Part shown: positions 26,071-34,034 of the stretch, one piece after another
How positions within the stretch are numbered: position 1 is the first letter of the stretch
Layout: each line of letters begins with the position of its first letter
Assembly (NCBI GenBank): GCA_017525915.1
Contig: JAFXSC010000008.1
Location: forward strand, 81,046 to 145,045
DNA length: 64,000 nt
Origin: Ruminococcus sp.
GTDB taxonomy: Bacteria; Bacillota; Clostridia; Oscillospirales; Ruminococcaceae
Reading direction: 5' to 3'
The notes under the pieces: generated by a model
Told to the model about the DNA's origin: nothing
Databases searched by the model: none
The model's input: the letters and a program-made list of their open reading frames with translations, nothing else
Made by a program: the position numbers and the translations under genes

Positions 26071-26466
26071 TTAAGGTTCCCAACTGTAACCGGGATGCTT
26101 GATATCCCATATTATAAACCAGGCAATGGTAGCAATCACTGCGATGATCAGAATTATTATCGGTATCGCTGCGATACAGAGAGTTACCGTACCGGCAGTC
26201 TTACCTTTTCCTTTTCTGCCCTTCAGCGCCGATCTTACCGCTAATATGTAGAGTACAAAGGCTATAAGCTCGACCATGCCGAAATTCTTTATTATGCGAT
26301 TACCGGAAAAAAGCAGCAGCGTTCCTGCGAGCAGAAGTATTAGTGAGCGCACACCGTAGTTCTTGCCTTCATTATTGCGTTCATGTGTACTGCTGCTGTC
26401 AGTGGTCTCGTCCACTGTTTCAGATGACGTTTCGTCAATGCAGTCCTTGTCAGCTTTCTTCTTCAT
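26071..26466 (-). CDS. Membrane protein, 131 residues, unknown
   Basis: Acidic, Thr/Ser-rich N-terminus followed by three or four hydrophobic segments (about 35-50, 55-75, 88-120) and a short Trp-containing tail. No family was recognised. Start codon follows the stop of the upstream gene by three bases, so co-translation is likely. Confidence 0.6.
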   Translation of the reverse strand: MKKKADKDCIDETSSETVDETTDSSSTHERNNEGKNYGVRSLILLLAGTLLLFSGNRIIKNFGMVELIAFVLYILAVRSALKGRKGKGKTAGTVTLCIAAIPIIILIIAVIATIAWFIIWDIKHPGYSWEP

Positions 26467-26469
26467 GAG

Positions 26470-26751
26470 TTAGGGCTTCTTGACATAGGGGAAGAAATTG
26501 CTGTCTATAAGGTCGAACTGTTTGAGCATGAGTATGAGCATAGCGCCGGCGCCGACAACGACTGCCGAGATGACGAAGCTCTGGAAAGTTTCACTGCCAT
26601 TGGAGACGGACTTCTTTGACTTTACCGCAGCGATAGCCTTGTCCATGCGCTGCATAACGCCGATGCGGTTTATGAAGGCTGCCATGCCGACAGTGCAGGC
26701 GATGAGCAGCACCATTATGATAATGTCCTTTGCGGAACCCATTCCTTCCAT
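26470..26751 (-). CDS. Two-helix membrane protein, 93 residues, unknown
   Basis: Two membrane helices (about 8-28 and 52-74) with a basic loop between them (KAIAAVKSKKS). ATG at 26751 was chosen for the strong AAGGAGGATATC site; the frame is open further upstream only as an overlap with metA. It begins ten bases after the metA stop. No family was recognised. Confidence 0.65.
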   Translation of the reverse strand: MEGMGSAKDIIIMVLLIACTVGMAAFINRIGVMQRMDKAIAAVKSKKSVSNGSETFQSFVISAVVVGAGAMLILMLKQFDLIDSNFFPYVKKP

Positions 26752-26761
26752 GATATCCTCC

Positions 26762-27709
26762 TTAAAGTTTAGTCTCCCAGCTCCAGTTGCGTACCTCGAG
26801 CTCGTCCAGATTATACGGGGTCTTCTGGTAAACGCAGTAGTTGAGCCAGTTGGTGAAAAGCAGATTTGCTGTGCTCCTCCATGAAAAGAGCGGCACGTTG
26901 TCCGGATCGTCGTCCGGGAAATAGTTGTAAGGCATCTGGATATCAATGCCCTTGTCGAGGTCACGGCGGTATTCGTTTGCGATAGTCTCGCGGTCGTATT
27001 CGGAATGACCTGTTATGAAATACTGCCTGCCGTTCTTGTTGGCAACGATATGAACGCCTGATATATCAGACGAAGTGAGTATCTCAAGCTGGGGGACGCG
27101 CTCGATATCCTCGCGGCGCACCTCGGTATTCCTCGAATGCGGAACGTAGAACACATCATCGAAGCCTCGGAGAAGCTGACAGTTGCTCACCTCTGCGCGG
27201 TGGGGGAAGATGCCGAACATCTTGTGCTCGAGCGGGTACTTCGGAACGCCGAAGTGGTAATAAAGCCCTGCCTGAGCAGCCCAGCATATATATATCGTGG
27301 AGAAAACGTGGGTCTTTGACCATTCCATGATCTTGGTTATCTCGTTCCAGTAGTCCACCTGTTCGTATTCAAGCAGTTCGACGGGGGCGCCTGTGATTAT
27401 CATACCGTCGTAGCGCTTGTCCTTGATCTCTTCAAATGTCGTGTAGAAGGCTTCGAGGTGGTGCTTTGAGGTATTGCGTGAGGTATGCGAAGCCATCTGC
27501 AAAAGCTCTATATCTACCTGCAGGGGAGTATTGCTGAGAAGTCTGAGGAGCTGACACTCCGTCTCGATCTTCTTAGGCATGATGTTGAGTATGACTACTC
27601 TCAGCGGACGGATATCCTGATGTTCCGCCCTGTCCCTTGCCATAACGAATATGTTTTCTTCTCCAAGCGTTTTGAATGCCGGAAGCTCGGATGAAATTTT
27701 GATCGGCAT
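26762..27709 (-). CDS. metAA: Homoserine O-acetyltransferase, MetA family
   Basis: Activates homoserine for methionine synthesis. The 315-residue protein has the MetA-family nucleophile Cys142 (YICWAAQAG), the downstream TGHSEYDRE histidine/glutamate pair, and [10 protein letters not shown] at 107-116. Residue 111 is glutamate; in this family Glu111 goes with acetyl-CoA and Gly111 with succinyl-CoA (established for Bacillus and E. coli enzymes), so O-acetylhomoserine is the predicted product despite the usual succinyltransferase label. Cysteine synthase (36195) and MetK (19067) in this window serve connected steps. Confidence 0.92.
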   Translation of the reverse strand: MPIKISSELPAFKTLGEENIFVMARDRAEHQDIRPLRVVILNIMPKKIETECQLLRLLSNTPLQVDIELLQMASHTSRNTSKHHLEAFYTTFEEIKDKRYDGMIITGAPVELLEYEQVDYWNEITKIMEWSKTHVFSTIYICWAAQAGLYYHFGVPKYPLEHKMFGIFPHRAEVSNCQLLRGFDDVFYVPHSRNTEVRREDIERVPQLEILTSSDISGVHIVANKNGRQYFITGHSEYDRETIANEYRRDLDKGIDIQMPYNYFPDDDPDNVPLFSWRSTANLLFTNWLNYCVYQKTPYNLDELEVRNWSWETKL

Positions 27710-27729
27710 TCAGATCGCTCCTTTCTATC

Positions 27730-28107
27730 TTATTTATTGTGCTTACAGTTCTCGCAGCCGTTCATGAAGCGGTCGATATTGTCGGCGATACGGCTGTCTG
27801 CTGTGAGGAAGCCAAGCTTTCTGAGGTCGCCGTACTTTTCCTCATCGGGAAGCATGAACTCGCATTTCCCGATAGCTTTGAGGCAGCTCTTGAAAAGAAC
27901 GGACCTCACGAGCCCGTCACAGAGCATGAGGTCGCCGGCGGCATAGTCATAGACGACAGTCCTGTCGCCCTCGTAGGAATAGGCGATAAAGCCGGTAACG
28001 CTGCCCTTTTCGAGAGCCTCGGTGATATGGAGCATAACGACGTCAGGGTGGGCGCTGATAAGCTCCTCATAGCCCTCTGTACCGTGCTTTTCCTGTATCT
28101 CCAGCAT
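27730..28107 (-). CDS. Hypothetical protein, 125 residues, between rluB and metA
   Basis: Soluble alpha/beta-looking protein with no recognised family. The sequence runs through a strand-like segment (VTGFIAYSYEGDRTVVYDY) and a helix (LVRSVLFKSCLKAIG), which faintly recalls the second half of a GNAT fold, and it ends with two cysteines (CENCKHNK). Start overlaps or abuts the rluB stop. Co-transcription with rluB and metA is likely from the spacing. Confidence 0.6.
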   Translation of the reverse strand: MLEIQEKHGTEGYEELISAHPDVVMLHITEALEKGSVTGFIAYSYEGDRTVVYDYAAGDLMLCDGLVRSVLFKSCLKAIGKCEFMLPDEEKYGDLRKLGFLTADSRIADNIDRFMNGCENCKHNK

Positions 28108-28108
28108 A

Positions 28109-28840
28109 TCAGTTCTCCTTGCCTATGGCAGTACGCATAGCGCGGAGCTCATCGGGGGTAAGCTCCCGCCATGTACCTGGTTTGAGCATACCGAGCTTGA
28201 GCGGACCGATGCTGATACGTTTGAGCCTTGCGACTTCAAGACCGACAGCCTCGCACATCTTTCTTATCTGGCGGTTCCTGCCCTCCTTGATGGTGATGAG
28301 GAGGACGACCCTTTCTGCTTCTTTTTCCTTAACGATAACATTTGCCGGGAGAGTTTTTCTTCCGTCTATCTCGACGCCGCTTGAAAGCGCAACGAGCTGT
28401 TCATCGCTTATGTCAGGGCGCACCGTAACGCGGTATGTCTTGGAGACATGGCGGCTCGGGTGCATTATATCATTGGCGAATCCGCCGTCGTTCGTGAACA
28501 GGAGCAGACCCTCGGAATTGCGGTCGAGCCTTCCGATAGGGTAGACCCTTTCCTCAACATCGGTGAGGAGGTCCATTACGCAGCGGCGGTCGAGTTCGTC
28601 CGAAACTGTCGTGACATAGCCTCTGGGCTTGTTCAGCATGATGTATACGAAGTTCTTTTTGCGCGGCATGGCGAGCCTCTCGCCGTCAATGGTCAGGAGG
28701 TCCTTATAGCCGCATTTGTCGCCGGGCTTTACGGGGTGGCCGTTGAGTTTGACTCTGCCCTGTGACATCAGCTCCTCAGCCTTGCGGCGCGAGCAGTAGC
28801 CGCTGTCGGCTATCATTTTCTGAATCCTTATCTTTTCCAC
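28109..28840 (-). CDS. rluB: Ribosomal large-subunit pseudouridine synthase, RluB/RsuA family
   Basis: Converts a specific uridine of rRNA to pseudouridine. An S4 RNA-binding domain (IRIQKMIADSGYCSRRKAEEL) leads into the catalytic domain with GRLDRNSEGLLLFTNDG (catalytic aspartate) and the late EGRNRQIRKMCEAVG motif. GTG at 28840 gives 243 residues and has CGGAG upstream; ATG at 28870 would overlap the dac gene by 13 bases. The neighbourhood scpAB-gerW-dac-rluB is conserved across spore-forming Firmicutes. Confidence 0.92.
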   Translation of the reverse strand: MEKIRIQKMIADSGYCSRRKAEELMSQGRVKLNGHPVKPGDKCGYKDLLTIDGERLAMPRKKNFVYIMLNKPRGYVTTVSDELDRRCVMDLLTDVEERVYPIGRLDRNSEGLLLFTNDGGFANDIMHPSRHVSKTYRVTVRPDISDEQLVALSSGVEIDGRKTLPANVIVKEKEAERVVLLITIKEGRNRQIRKMCEAVGLEVARLKRISIGPLKLGMLKPGTWRELTPDELRAMRTAIGKEN

Positions 28841-28857
28841 GTTAACTCCGATTTCCC

Positions 28858-30012
28858 TCAGAACAGCCATTTTCTGAGCTTTGAGATCATTCTTCTGAAT
28901 TTTCCGCCGCTGCTCTTTTTTTCAGCCGGGGCGGCAGGTATATCCTTTGCGGCATACATCGGGACAGTGGCTATCTCCCTGCCGTTGCAGGATATCCTGA
29001 GCTTTGCGGCAGGCTCTCCAGAGCTTGCCGGAGCGTATATGAAAGGTGACGATATCACAGTGAATTCAAGCTCCGGAGACTTTCCGGAAACAGTGATATC
29101 AACTCTTTTTCCGCCGTATATGAGCGGAAGCTTTTCCTCTGTGCCGCCGACTATATCGAGCGTGCCGGGCGGGGGAAGGCTCACGCTTTCGAGTCTTGTC
29201 TGCGAGAAGCCGTAGTCATAGAGCGACATATGGTCTTCCCAGTCACAGCGGTCGTTGAGAGTGACACAGATGAGCTCCATTCCGCCGCGTTCGCAGGCGG
29301 AGACGAGGCAGCGTCCGGCTTCGTCGGTAAAACCGGTCTTAACGCCGTAAACGCCGTCATACATCGAAAGGAGCCTGTTGGTGTTCTTCAGCCGTCTTTT
29401 ATAGGGCGGAGCGCCGAATTCGACCTCCATTGTCTCCTGAGCACATATACTGCGGAAGGTCTCGTTCCTGAGAGCTTCCCTTGCGAGCAGAGCCATATCA
29501 TAGGCGGAGGAGCCGTGCCCCTCGCCCTCAAGACCGGAAGGCGTGACGAAATAGGTATGTGAAAGCCCGAGCTCACGGGCTTTCCGGTTCATTATCTCAG
29601 CGAAGGCAGGGATACTTCCGGCGGTCCTGACAGCAGCAGCGTTCGCCGCATCGTTGCCTGAGGGAAGGAGCATACCGCAGCAGAGCGCATACATTGTGAC
29701 TGTATCGCCCTCCTGCAATCCCATAGACGAGCCTTCGACCTTGATCGCCTCGCTGTCAACGGTGAATTCGTCGTAAAGACCGCCGTTTTCGAGACAGATG
29801 AGCGTGGTCATTATCTTGGTCGTGCTCGCCATAGGGAGCTTTTCCCTTGAATTGTATTCGTATATCACCTCGCCGGTCGAGGCAGAGATGAGAACGGCAG
29901 CCTTTGCCGATATTTGGGGAATGTCCGTACAGTCGGCAGTGAATGTGCATACCGGCTGGGCGGATATTATCATGACAGCCGCAGTTATGAGCGGCAGGAT
30001 CTTCTTGTGCAT
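28858..30012 (-). CDS. D-alanyl-D-alanine carboxypeptidase (penicillin-binding protein, DacF type)
   Basis: Trims the terminal D-Ala of peptidoglycan stem peptides outside the cell. A 384-residue protein with a signal peptide (1-22) and the three serine-peptidase motifs: STTK at 63-66, SGN at 118-120 and KTG at 225-227. A C-terminal beta domain (PBP5_C type) and a basic terminal segment (RKWLF) that could lie on the membrane follow. Its position next to gerW and scpAB is that of the sporulation-linked DacF/DacB enzymes, but a vegetative role is equally possible. Confidence 0.93.
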   Translation of the reverse strand: MHKKILPLITAAVMIISAQPVCTFTADCTDIPQISAKAAVLISASTGEVIYEYNSREKLPMASTTKIMTTLICLENGGLYDEFTVDSEAIKVEGSSMGLQEGDTVTMYALCCGMLLPSGNDAANAAAVRTAGSIPAFAEIMNRKARELGLSHTYFVTPSGLEGEGHGSSAYDMALLAREALRNETFRSICAQETMEVEFGAPPYKRRLKNTNRLLSMYDGVYGVKTGFTDEAGRCLVSACERGGMELICVTLNDRCDWEDHMSLYDYGFSQTRLESVSLPPPGTLDIVGGTEEKLPLIYGGKRVDITVSGKSPELEFTVISSPFIYAPASSGEPAAKLRISCNGREIATVPMYAAKDIPAAPAEKKSSGGKFRRMISKLRKWLF

Positions 30013-30071
30013 ACCGCACCTCCAAAAGCTTTTACGCTAAAGGATATGCACCTGTATGCGGAAAAATGACA

Positions 30072-30470
30072 TTAAGCGTCAGCTTCTTCCTTGTTCTTCT
30101 TCTTGTTTACGAAGCCCTGTACCTTTTCGATGACTACCGGCACCTTCTCGATAGCAGTGCTGATAGGATCGCTCGAAGCCTCCATAGGAACCATTTTAGC
30201 AGTACCGTCGGGAGCGATAACGAGGAAGCCCTCGGGCTTTATGGATACACCGGCACCTGCGCCGCCGCCAAAGAGGTTCTTGTCATACTTTGAGGGGAGG
30301 TCGGAGCCGCCGGAAGCAAAGCCGTAGGAGACCTTGGATACGGGGATTATGGTAGTGCCGTCCTCGAGCTTTATGGGCTGACCGATGATAGCGTTAACAT
30401 CAGCCATTTCCTTGATCTTTTCCATTGAGATGCCTAAAAGCTCGCTTACAGGTGTATTATTGATGCTCAT
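30072..30470 (-). CDS. gerW: GerW/YtfJ family sporulation protein
   Basis: 132 residues of the YtfJ family, known from Bacillus spores where it is needed for normal germination. Visible landmarks are the glycine-rich GGGAGAGVSIKPEGFLVI and PIKLEDGTTIIPVSKVSYGFASGG. The C-terminus is basic (NKKKNK). It lies between DUF2953 and dac genes as in other Firmicutes. The family also occurs in species not known to sporulate, so presence does not prove spores. Confidence 0.93.
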   Translation of the reverse strand: MSINNTPVSELLGISMEKIKEMADVNAIIGQPIKLEDGTTIIPVSKVSYGFASGGSDLPSKYDKNLFGGGAGAGVSIKPEGFLVIAPDGTAKMVPMEASSDPISTAIEKVPVVIEKVQGFVNKKKNKEEADA

Positions 30471-30488
30471 AATTTTTACCTCACTTCT

Positions 30489-31391
30489 TTATTGATTCTG
30501 CACTGCGGCAGCCTTCTTTGCTTTACGCTTTCTGCGTTTTCCGGGGATAAAGACCCTGAAAATGTATGTTATCAGGAACCATAGTCCTGCGATAACCGCT
30601 GTTCCGAGGCGGAAGCTCACGCTGAACGACGTGTCCCAGCGCCCCTTGTCGAGACCGAAGCCCGGCTGAATATCAACAGTCCTGAACCTCAGTGTGAATA
30701 TCCTTCCCATCTGGGCGAGCCCGTTGTAGACGAGAGTGGAATATCTGCCGTATTTGAGAGCGCACTTGTAGGCGTCCTCGTCGGCGATGATGAAATCAAT
30801 GTAGAAATTGCGGAATTTGAAGCCCTTGAAGATCATATGAGCAGGGTTCTTAGCTGCGAGCCAGATGCCGCCGACCATTTCGAGCTTGTCGCTGAGAGAC
30901 TTGCCGCCCTTTTTATTGCCGTCATCTTCATCGGCTTCGTCAGTGACCTCGCCGTCCTCGTCGTAAACGACTTCGACCTCCTGCTTCTTCTTGTCCTTCT
31001 TTTTCTTCTTCTTTTTGTCTTCAGGGGGAGCAGCTTCCGGAACATCTTCCTCAGCCGCATCGTCGATCACAGTATCGGGGGACATCTCAGGCTCGCCGCC
31101 GGGAAGCTCGTCCTCCGCTATATCAGGTATGTCAGCCTGTATGCTGTCCGTATCGGGAGAGCTTTCTGCCGCAGGCTTGTCCTTTTTGCGCTTCGCCTTC
31201 TTTTTCTTCTTCCGCTTGTCGAGGAAGCCGTTGTGCGACGAGTCCATAAGGTCGAAGAACCAGAGCTTTATTTTATAGCTCAGCTTGCCGTCAACGTAGC
31301 CGAAGTCCACATCGGCAGGCACGGCGCATATGAGCACTATCAGTCCGAGTATAACAAGGAAAATCCAAAGCAGTATTTTCAGTACGATCAT
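30489..31391 (-). CDS. DUF2953 membrane protein
   Basis: 300 residues: an N-terminal membrane helix (1-25), a DUF2953-type beta region (DFGYVDGKLSYKIKLWFF), a long charged low-complexity insert rich in Lys, Glu and Asp (about 60-165), and a second membrane helix near 263-283 followed by a very basic end. DUF2953 genes typically lie beside gerW, as here. Function is unknown; the pairing suggests an envelope or spore-related job. The lysine runs (AAG/AAA-rich) make the DNA strongly purine-biased. Confidence 0.8.
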   Translation of the reverse strand: MIVLKILLWIFLVILGLIVLICAVPADVDFGYVDGKLSYKIKLWFFDLMDSSHNGFLDKRKKKKKAKRKKDKPAAESSPDTDSIQADIPDIAEDELPGGEPEMSPDTVIDDAAEEDVPEAAPPEDKKKKKKKDKKKQEVEVVYDEDGEVTDEADEDDGNKKGGKSLSDKLEMVGGIWLAAKNPAHMIFKGFKFRNFYIDFIIADEDAYKCALKYGRYSTLVYNGLAQMGRIFTLRFRTVDIQPGFGLDKGRWDTSFSVSFRLGTAVIAGLWFLITYIFRVFIPGKRRKRKAKKAAAVQNQ

Positions 31392-31408
31392 TCCTGCCGC
31401 TCCTTTCT

Positions 31409-31972
31409 TCAGGCGTTATCGTTATCTTCCGCATCGGCAAGCCCTTCTTCAAGGGTGAGCTGCTTGTCCGGAAGGGGAGGGAGCTCCGCTATCGAGCTGA
31501 GCCCGAAGCTCCTGAGAAACACCGCAGTAGTGCGGTATACAATGGGCTTTCCGGGAACATCGAGCCTTCCTGCTTCTTCCACGAGCCCTTTTTCCACAAG
31601 GTTATTTATGACAGACGAGCTGTCGATGCCCCTGACGTTTTCAACGAAGCCCTTCGAGACGGGCTGATTGTAGGCGATTATGGTGAGCGCTTCCATAGCT
31701 GCCGGAGACAGCGGCGTATTGCGCTTTGTTTCGAGGGCAGCCCTTATCTGCGGAGCGAATTCGTTCCGCGTACACATCTGGTATGAGCTGTCGAGCTTCT
31801 TTATGGTGATGCCGCTGCCGCAGTCGTCATAGCGGTCGCAGAGCAGCCTTATCATCGAGGGGAGAGTACCGATATCGACACCGCTCGCTTCTGAGAGACG
31901 GTAAATCTCGACCGGCTCGCCGCTTGCGAAAAGTATAGCTTCTATTGCGCCGAGCTTCTCTTTGATCTCCAA
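31409..31972 (-). CDS. scpB: Segregation and condensation protein ScpB
   Basis: Winged-helix subunit that with ScpA and SMC forms the bacterial condensin organising the chromosome. 187 residues, with IEAILFASGEPV at the N-terminus, LSPAAMEALTIIAYNQPV and VIYRTTAVFLRSFGL-like strands typical of the family. The start is TTG at 31972, overlapping scpA by 31 bases, with CGGAG ten bases upstream; no better start is visible. Confidence 0.95.
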   Translation of the reverse strand: MEIKEKLGAIEAILFASGEPVEIYRLSEASGVDIGTLPSMIRLLCDRYDDCGSGITIKKLDSSYQMCTRNEFAPQIRAALETKRNTPLSPAAMEALTIIAYNQPVSKGFVENVRGIDSSSVINNLVEKGLVEEAGRLDVPGKPIVYRTTAVFLRSFGLSSIAELPPLPDKQLTLEEGLADAEDNDNA

Positions 31973-32697
31973 GTCTTTTTCACTCCGTTCTTTCTTCCCT
32001 TGAAGAATATCTTCATATTGTCCTCGCTTATGGTTATGCGCCCGTGACGGGTGAGTTCGAGGACTGCCAGAAATGTCGCAACTCTTGCCGAGCGGTCGGT
32101 AACGCCGTCATAAAGGCTGTCCATGCAGACCTCACCGTTTGAATAGAGCTCGCGGAGGATATGGACGACCTTAGTCATAACGGAGACTATCCTTCGCTTG
32201 ACCACGGAATTTATCTTGCTCTCAACGCGCTGCTTCGATACCTCGCTGCGTATAGCCTTCTGCGATATGACGCTGTAAGCTTCGGCAAGGCGCTGGGGCT
32301 CGTGAATGAGCGAGTAGGTCATGTCCGCCTTTATCTTCATTGGCTTGCGGACGAATATATCGGAACCGCAGAAGCTCTGTGCGAGTTTTGCGGCGGCGAG
32401 CTTGCAGAGGGAATACTCAATGAGTGCACCCTCAAGTTCTTTTTTCATCTGCTCGGCTTCCTCGGGCTGAGGCAGGAGGGAGGCTGTCTTGATGTAGATG
32501 AGCCTTGCCGCCATTTCGAGGAATTCGCCTGCGAGTTCAAGATCCTGCTGCCTTGCCTCGTCCATATATAAAAGGTACTGTTCGAGGAGCTTGGATATCT
32601 CGATGTCGCAGATATTGAGCTTATGCTTGGAAATAAGGCTCAGAAGGAGGTCGAGGGGACCCTCGAAGACCTCGAGCTTGAATGATATGGACTGCAT
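31942..32697 (-). CDS. scpA: Segregation and condensation protein ScpA
   Basis: Kleisin subunit bridging SMC heads. 251 residues starting MQSISFKLEVFEGPLDLLL, the standard N-terminal motif, with the C-terminal winged helix near FLAVLELTRHGRITI. The ATG at 32697 overlaps the stop of the site-2 protease gene as TAATG, a coupling signal; a longer open frame upstream is ignored for that reason. Confidence 0.95.
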   Translation of the reverse strand: MQSISFKLEVFEGPLDLLLSLISKHKLNICDIEISKLLEQYLLYMDEARQQDLELAGEFLEMAARLIYIKTASLLPQPEEAEQMKKELEGALIEYSLCKLAAAKLAQSFCGSDIFVRKPMKIKADMTYSLIHEPQRLAEAYSVISQKAIRSEVSKQRVESKINSVVKRRIVSVMTKVVHILRELYSNGEVCMDSLYDGVTDRSARVATFLAVLELTRHGRITISEDNMKIFFKGRKNGVKKTWRSKRSSAQ

Positions 32698-33401
32698 TAT
32701 CCCCAGCCCCACTTCTTGGAAGGTATCTTGTAGAGGAGGTCGTCCCACATCAGGTCATATATGCCGTTTCTTGCGAGATACAGCGGATTAACGCTGTCGG
32801 GGATTATATCGAGGTTGAGTATTATGATGAAAGCGAGGAAGCCCATCTGTATTTCCTGAAAATGGGCATTTACCCACTGCTTCTGCCTGTAGCTGAGAAA
32901 GTAATTGAGCACACCGAAGCCGTCGAGCGGAGGAATCGGTATGAGGTTGAACACGGCAAGGCCGATATTCACCAGCATGAGGAATTCCATGAGGAGGTAG
33001 ACGCAGTAGAGCATGGACACCTTATTGAAGATATAATAATCGTAGACCGCTGTGAGTCCCTTTTCGGTGGAGAGTATCCATGCCTTGACGAGACCGGCGG
33101 CGAAAGCGGCAATGAGGTTGGAGACCGGACCGGCAAGCGCAGTCAGAGCCATGCCTGCACGGGGGTTCCTCATATTTCTCGCTTCCACATGAACAGGCTT
33201 TGCCCAGCCGAAGCCGGTGAGCAGCATGAGTACAGAACCGAGCGGATCGAGGTGTATGAAGGGATTGAGCGAAATCCTGTCGTCGGAGGTCCTGTCTCCG
33301 AAAGCCTTTGCAACGACTGCGTGGGCGGCTTCATGGAGAGGGAGGACAAGCAGAAGTGTCATTGCCCTTGCAAAATATTTTAATAATACTTCTATATCCA
33401 T
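32697..33401 (-). CDS. Site-2 protease family membrane metalloprotease
   Basis: Intramembrane zinc protease of the M50 type, 234 residues with about six hydrophobic segments. The HExxH motif is in LPLHEAAHAVVAKAFGD (near residue 23), and the third ligand region IPPLDGFGVLNY (an N/D-G motif) is near 165. This compact group is usually found before scpA in Firmicutes. Substrate unknown. ATG at 33401 has AAAGGATC upstream and a consensus promoter further up. Confidence 0.9.
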   Translation of the reverse strand: MDIEVLLKYFARAMTLLLVLPLHEAAHAVVAKAFGDRTSDDRISLNPFIHLDPLGSVLMLLTGFGWAKPVHVEARNMRNPRAGMALTALAGPVSNLIAAFAAGLVKAWILSTEKGLTAVYDYYIFNKVSMLYCVYLLMEFLMLVNIGLAVFNLIPIPPLDGFGVLNYFLSYRQKQWVNAHFQEIQMGFLAFIIILNLDIIPDSVNPLYLARNGIYDLMWDDLLYKIPSKKWGWG

Positions 33402-33445
33402 AGTGATCCTTTCAATCTGCGGCATCGCACAGTAATACAAATTAT

Positions 33446-33474
33446 ATTATACTACATTCATCCGGATTTTTCAA
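33446..33474 (-). promoter_or_regulatory. Promoter of site-2 protease-scpAB operon
   Basis: Minus-strand TTGAAA (33469-33474), a 17-base spacer and TATAAT (33446-33451). It may serve the long leftward run of genes that ends at 24985. Confidence 0.75.
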
Positions 33475-33532
33475 GTAAATAATGAAAAATTAATGCCGCA
33501 AAAAATTTTTTTGGATTTTTTTAAAAAAAGGC

Positions 33533-33561
33533 TTGCATTTTTCTGAGATTTATGATAGAAT
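33533..33561 (+). promoter_or_regulatory. Promoter of rpmB
   Basis: TTGCAT (33533-33538), a 17-base spacer and TAGAAT (33556-33561), divergent from the site-2 protease promoter. Confidence 0.7.
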
Positions 33562-33607
33562 AATCATGTTGTATTTTTTCACAAGCAATTTAAGGAGGTG
33601 CAGCCTG

Positions 33608-33796
33608 ATGGCAAAATGTGATATCTGCGGAAAGGGAATGACCTTCGGTATCAAGGTTTCCCACTCTCACAGAAGGACTAACAGAACATGGAAGCCCAAT
33701 GTAAAGCGTGTCAAGGCTATCGTCAAGGGTACTCCTTGTCATATCTACGCTTGCTCAAGGTGCCTTCGTTCAGGTAAGGTTGAGAGAGCAAACTGA
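33608..33796 (+). CDS. rpmB: 50S ribosomal protein L28
   Basis: Large-subunit ribosomal protein, 62 residues. It starts MAKCDICGKGMTFGIKVSHS and has the two cysteine pairs CDIC and CSRC of the zinc-binding form. ATG at 33608 follows AAGGAGGTG; an in-frame upstream opening would add 25 atypical residues including the promoter. Single-gene transcript with its own terminator. Confidence 0.96.
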   Translation: MAKCDICGKGMTFGIKVSHSHRRTNRTWKPNVKRVKAIVKGTPCHIYACSRCLRSGKVERAN

Positions 33797-33810
33797 TCTG
33801 ATGTTGAAAA

Positions 33811-33845
33811 TAAGAGCGTTCCGCAAGGGCGCTCTTGTTTTTTTA
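33811..33845 (+). terminator. Terminator of rpmB
   Basis: AAGAGCG / CGCTCTT stem followed by GTTTTTTTATT. Confidence 0.85.
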
Positions 33846-33950
33846 TTCATAATTAAGTGCTTAGTGTTTAGCTGCGGTGCCAGCTTACGCGGACGGATTT
33901 ACAATTGCAGGAGACGCCTTCACCTGCGCTGCTCACTCCAAACTGCTAAA
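33846..33950. repeat. Degenerate dispersed repeat between rpmB and 34035 gene
   Basis: ATTCATAATTAAGTGCTTAG followed by a GC-rich middle and ACGGATTTACAATTGC resembles the unit at 42680-42835 in order of motifs. No coding potential or terminal repeats were recognised. Confidence 0.4.
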
Positions 33951-33974
33951 AGATTGAAAAAAATCAGAAAGCCC

Positions 33975-34003
33975 TTGAATTGCTTCCGGAAATATGTTAT
34001 AAT
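33975..34003 (+). promoter_or_regulatory. Promoter of permuted NlpC/P60-like gene
   Basis: TTGAAT (33975-33980), a 17-base spacer and TATAAT (33998-34003), about 30 bases before the predicted start. Confidence 0.75.
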
Positions 34004-34034
34004 TACTTGATATATATTGAAAGGAGGAAGCGCT

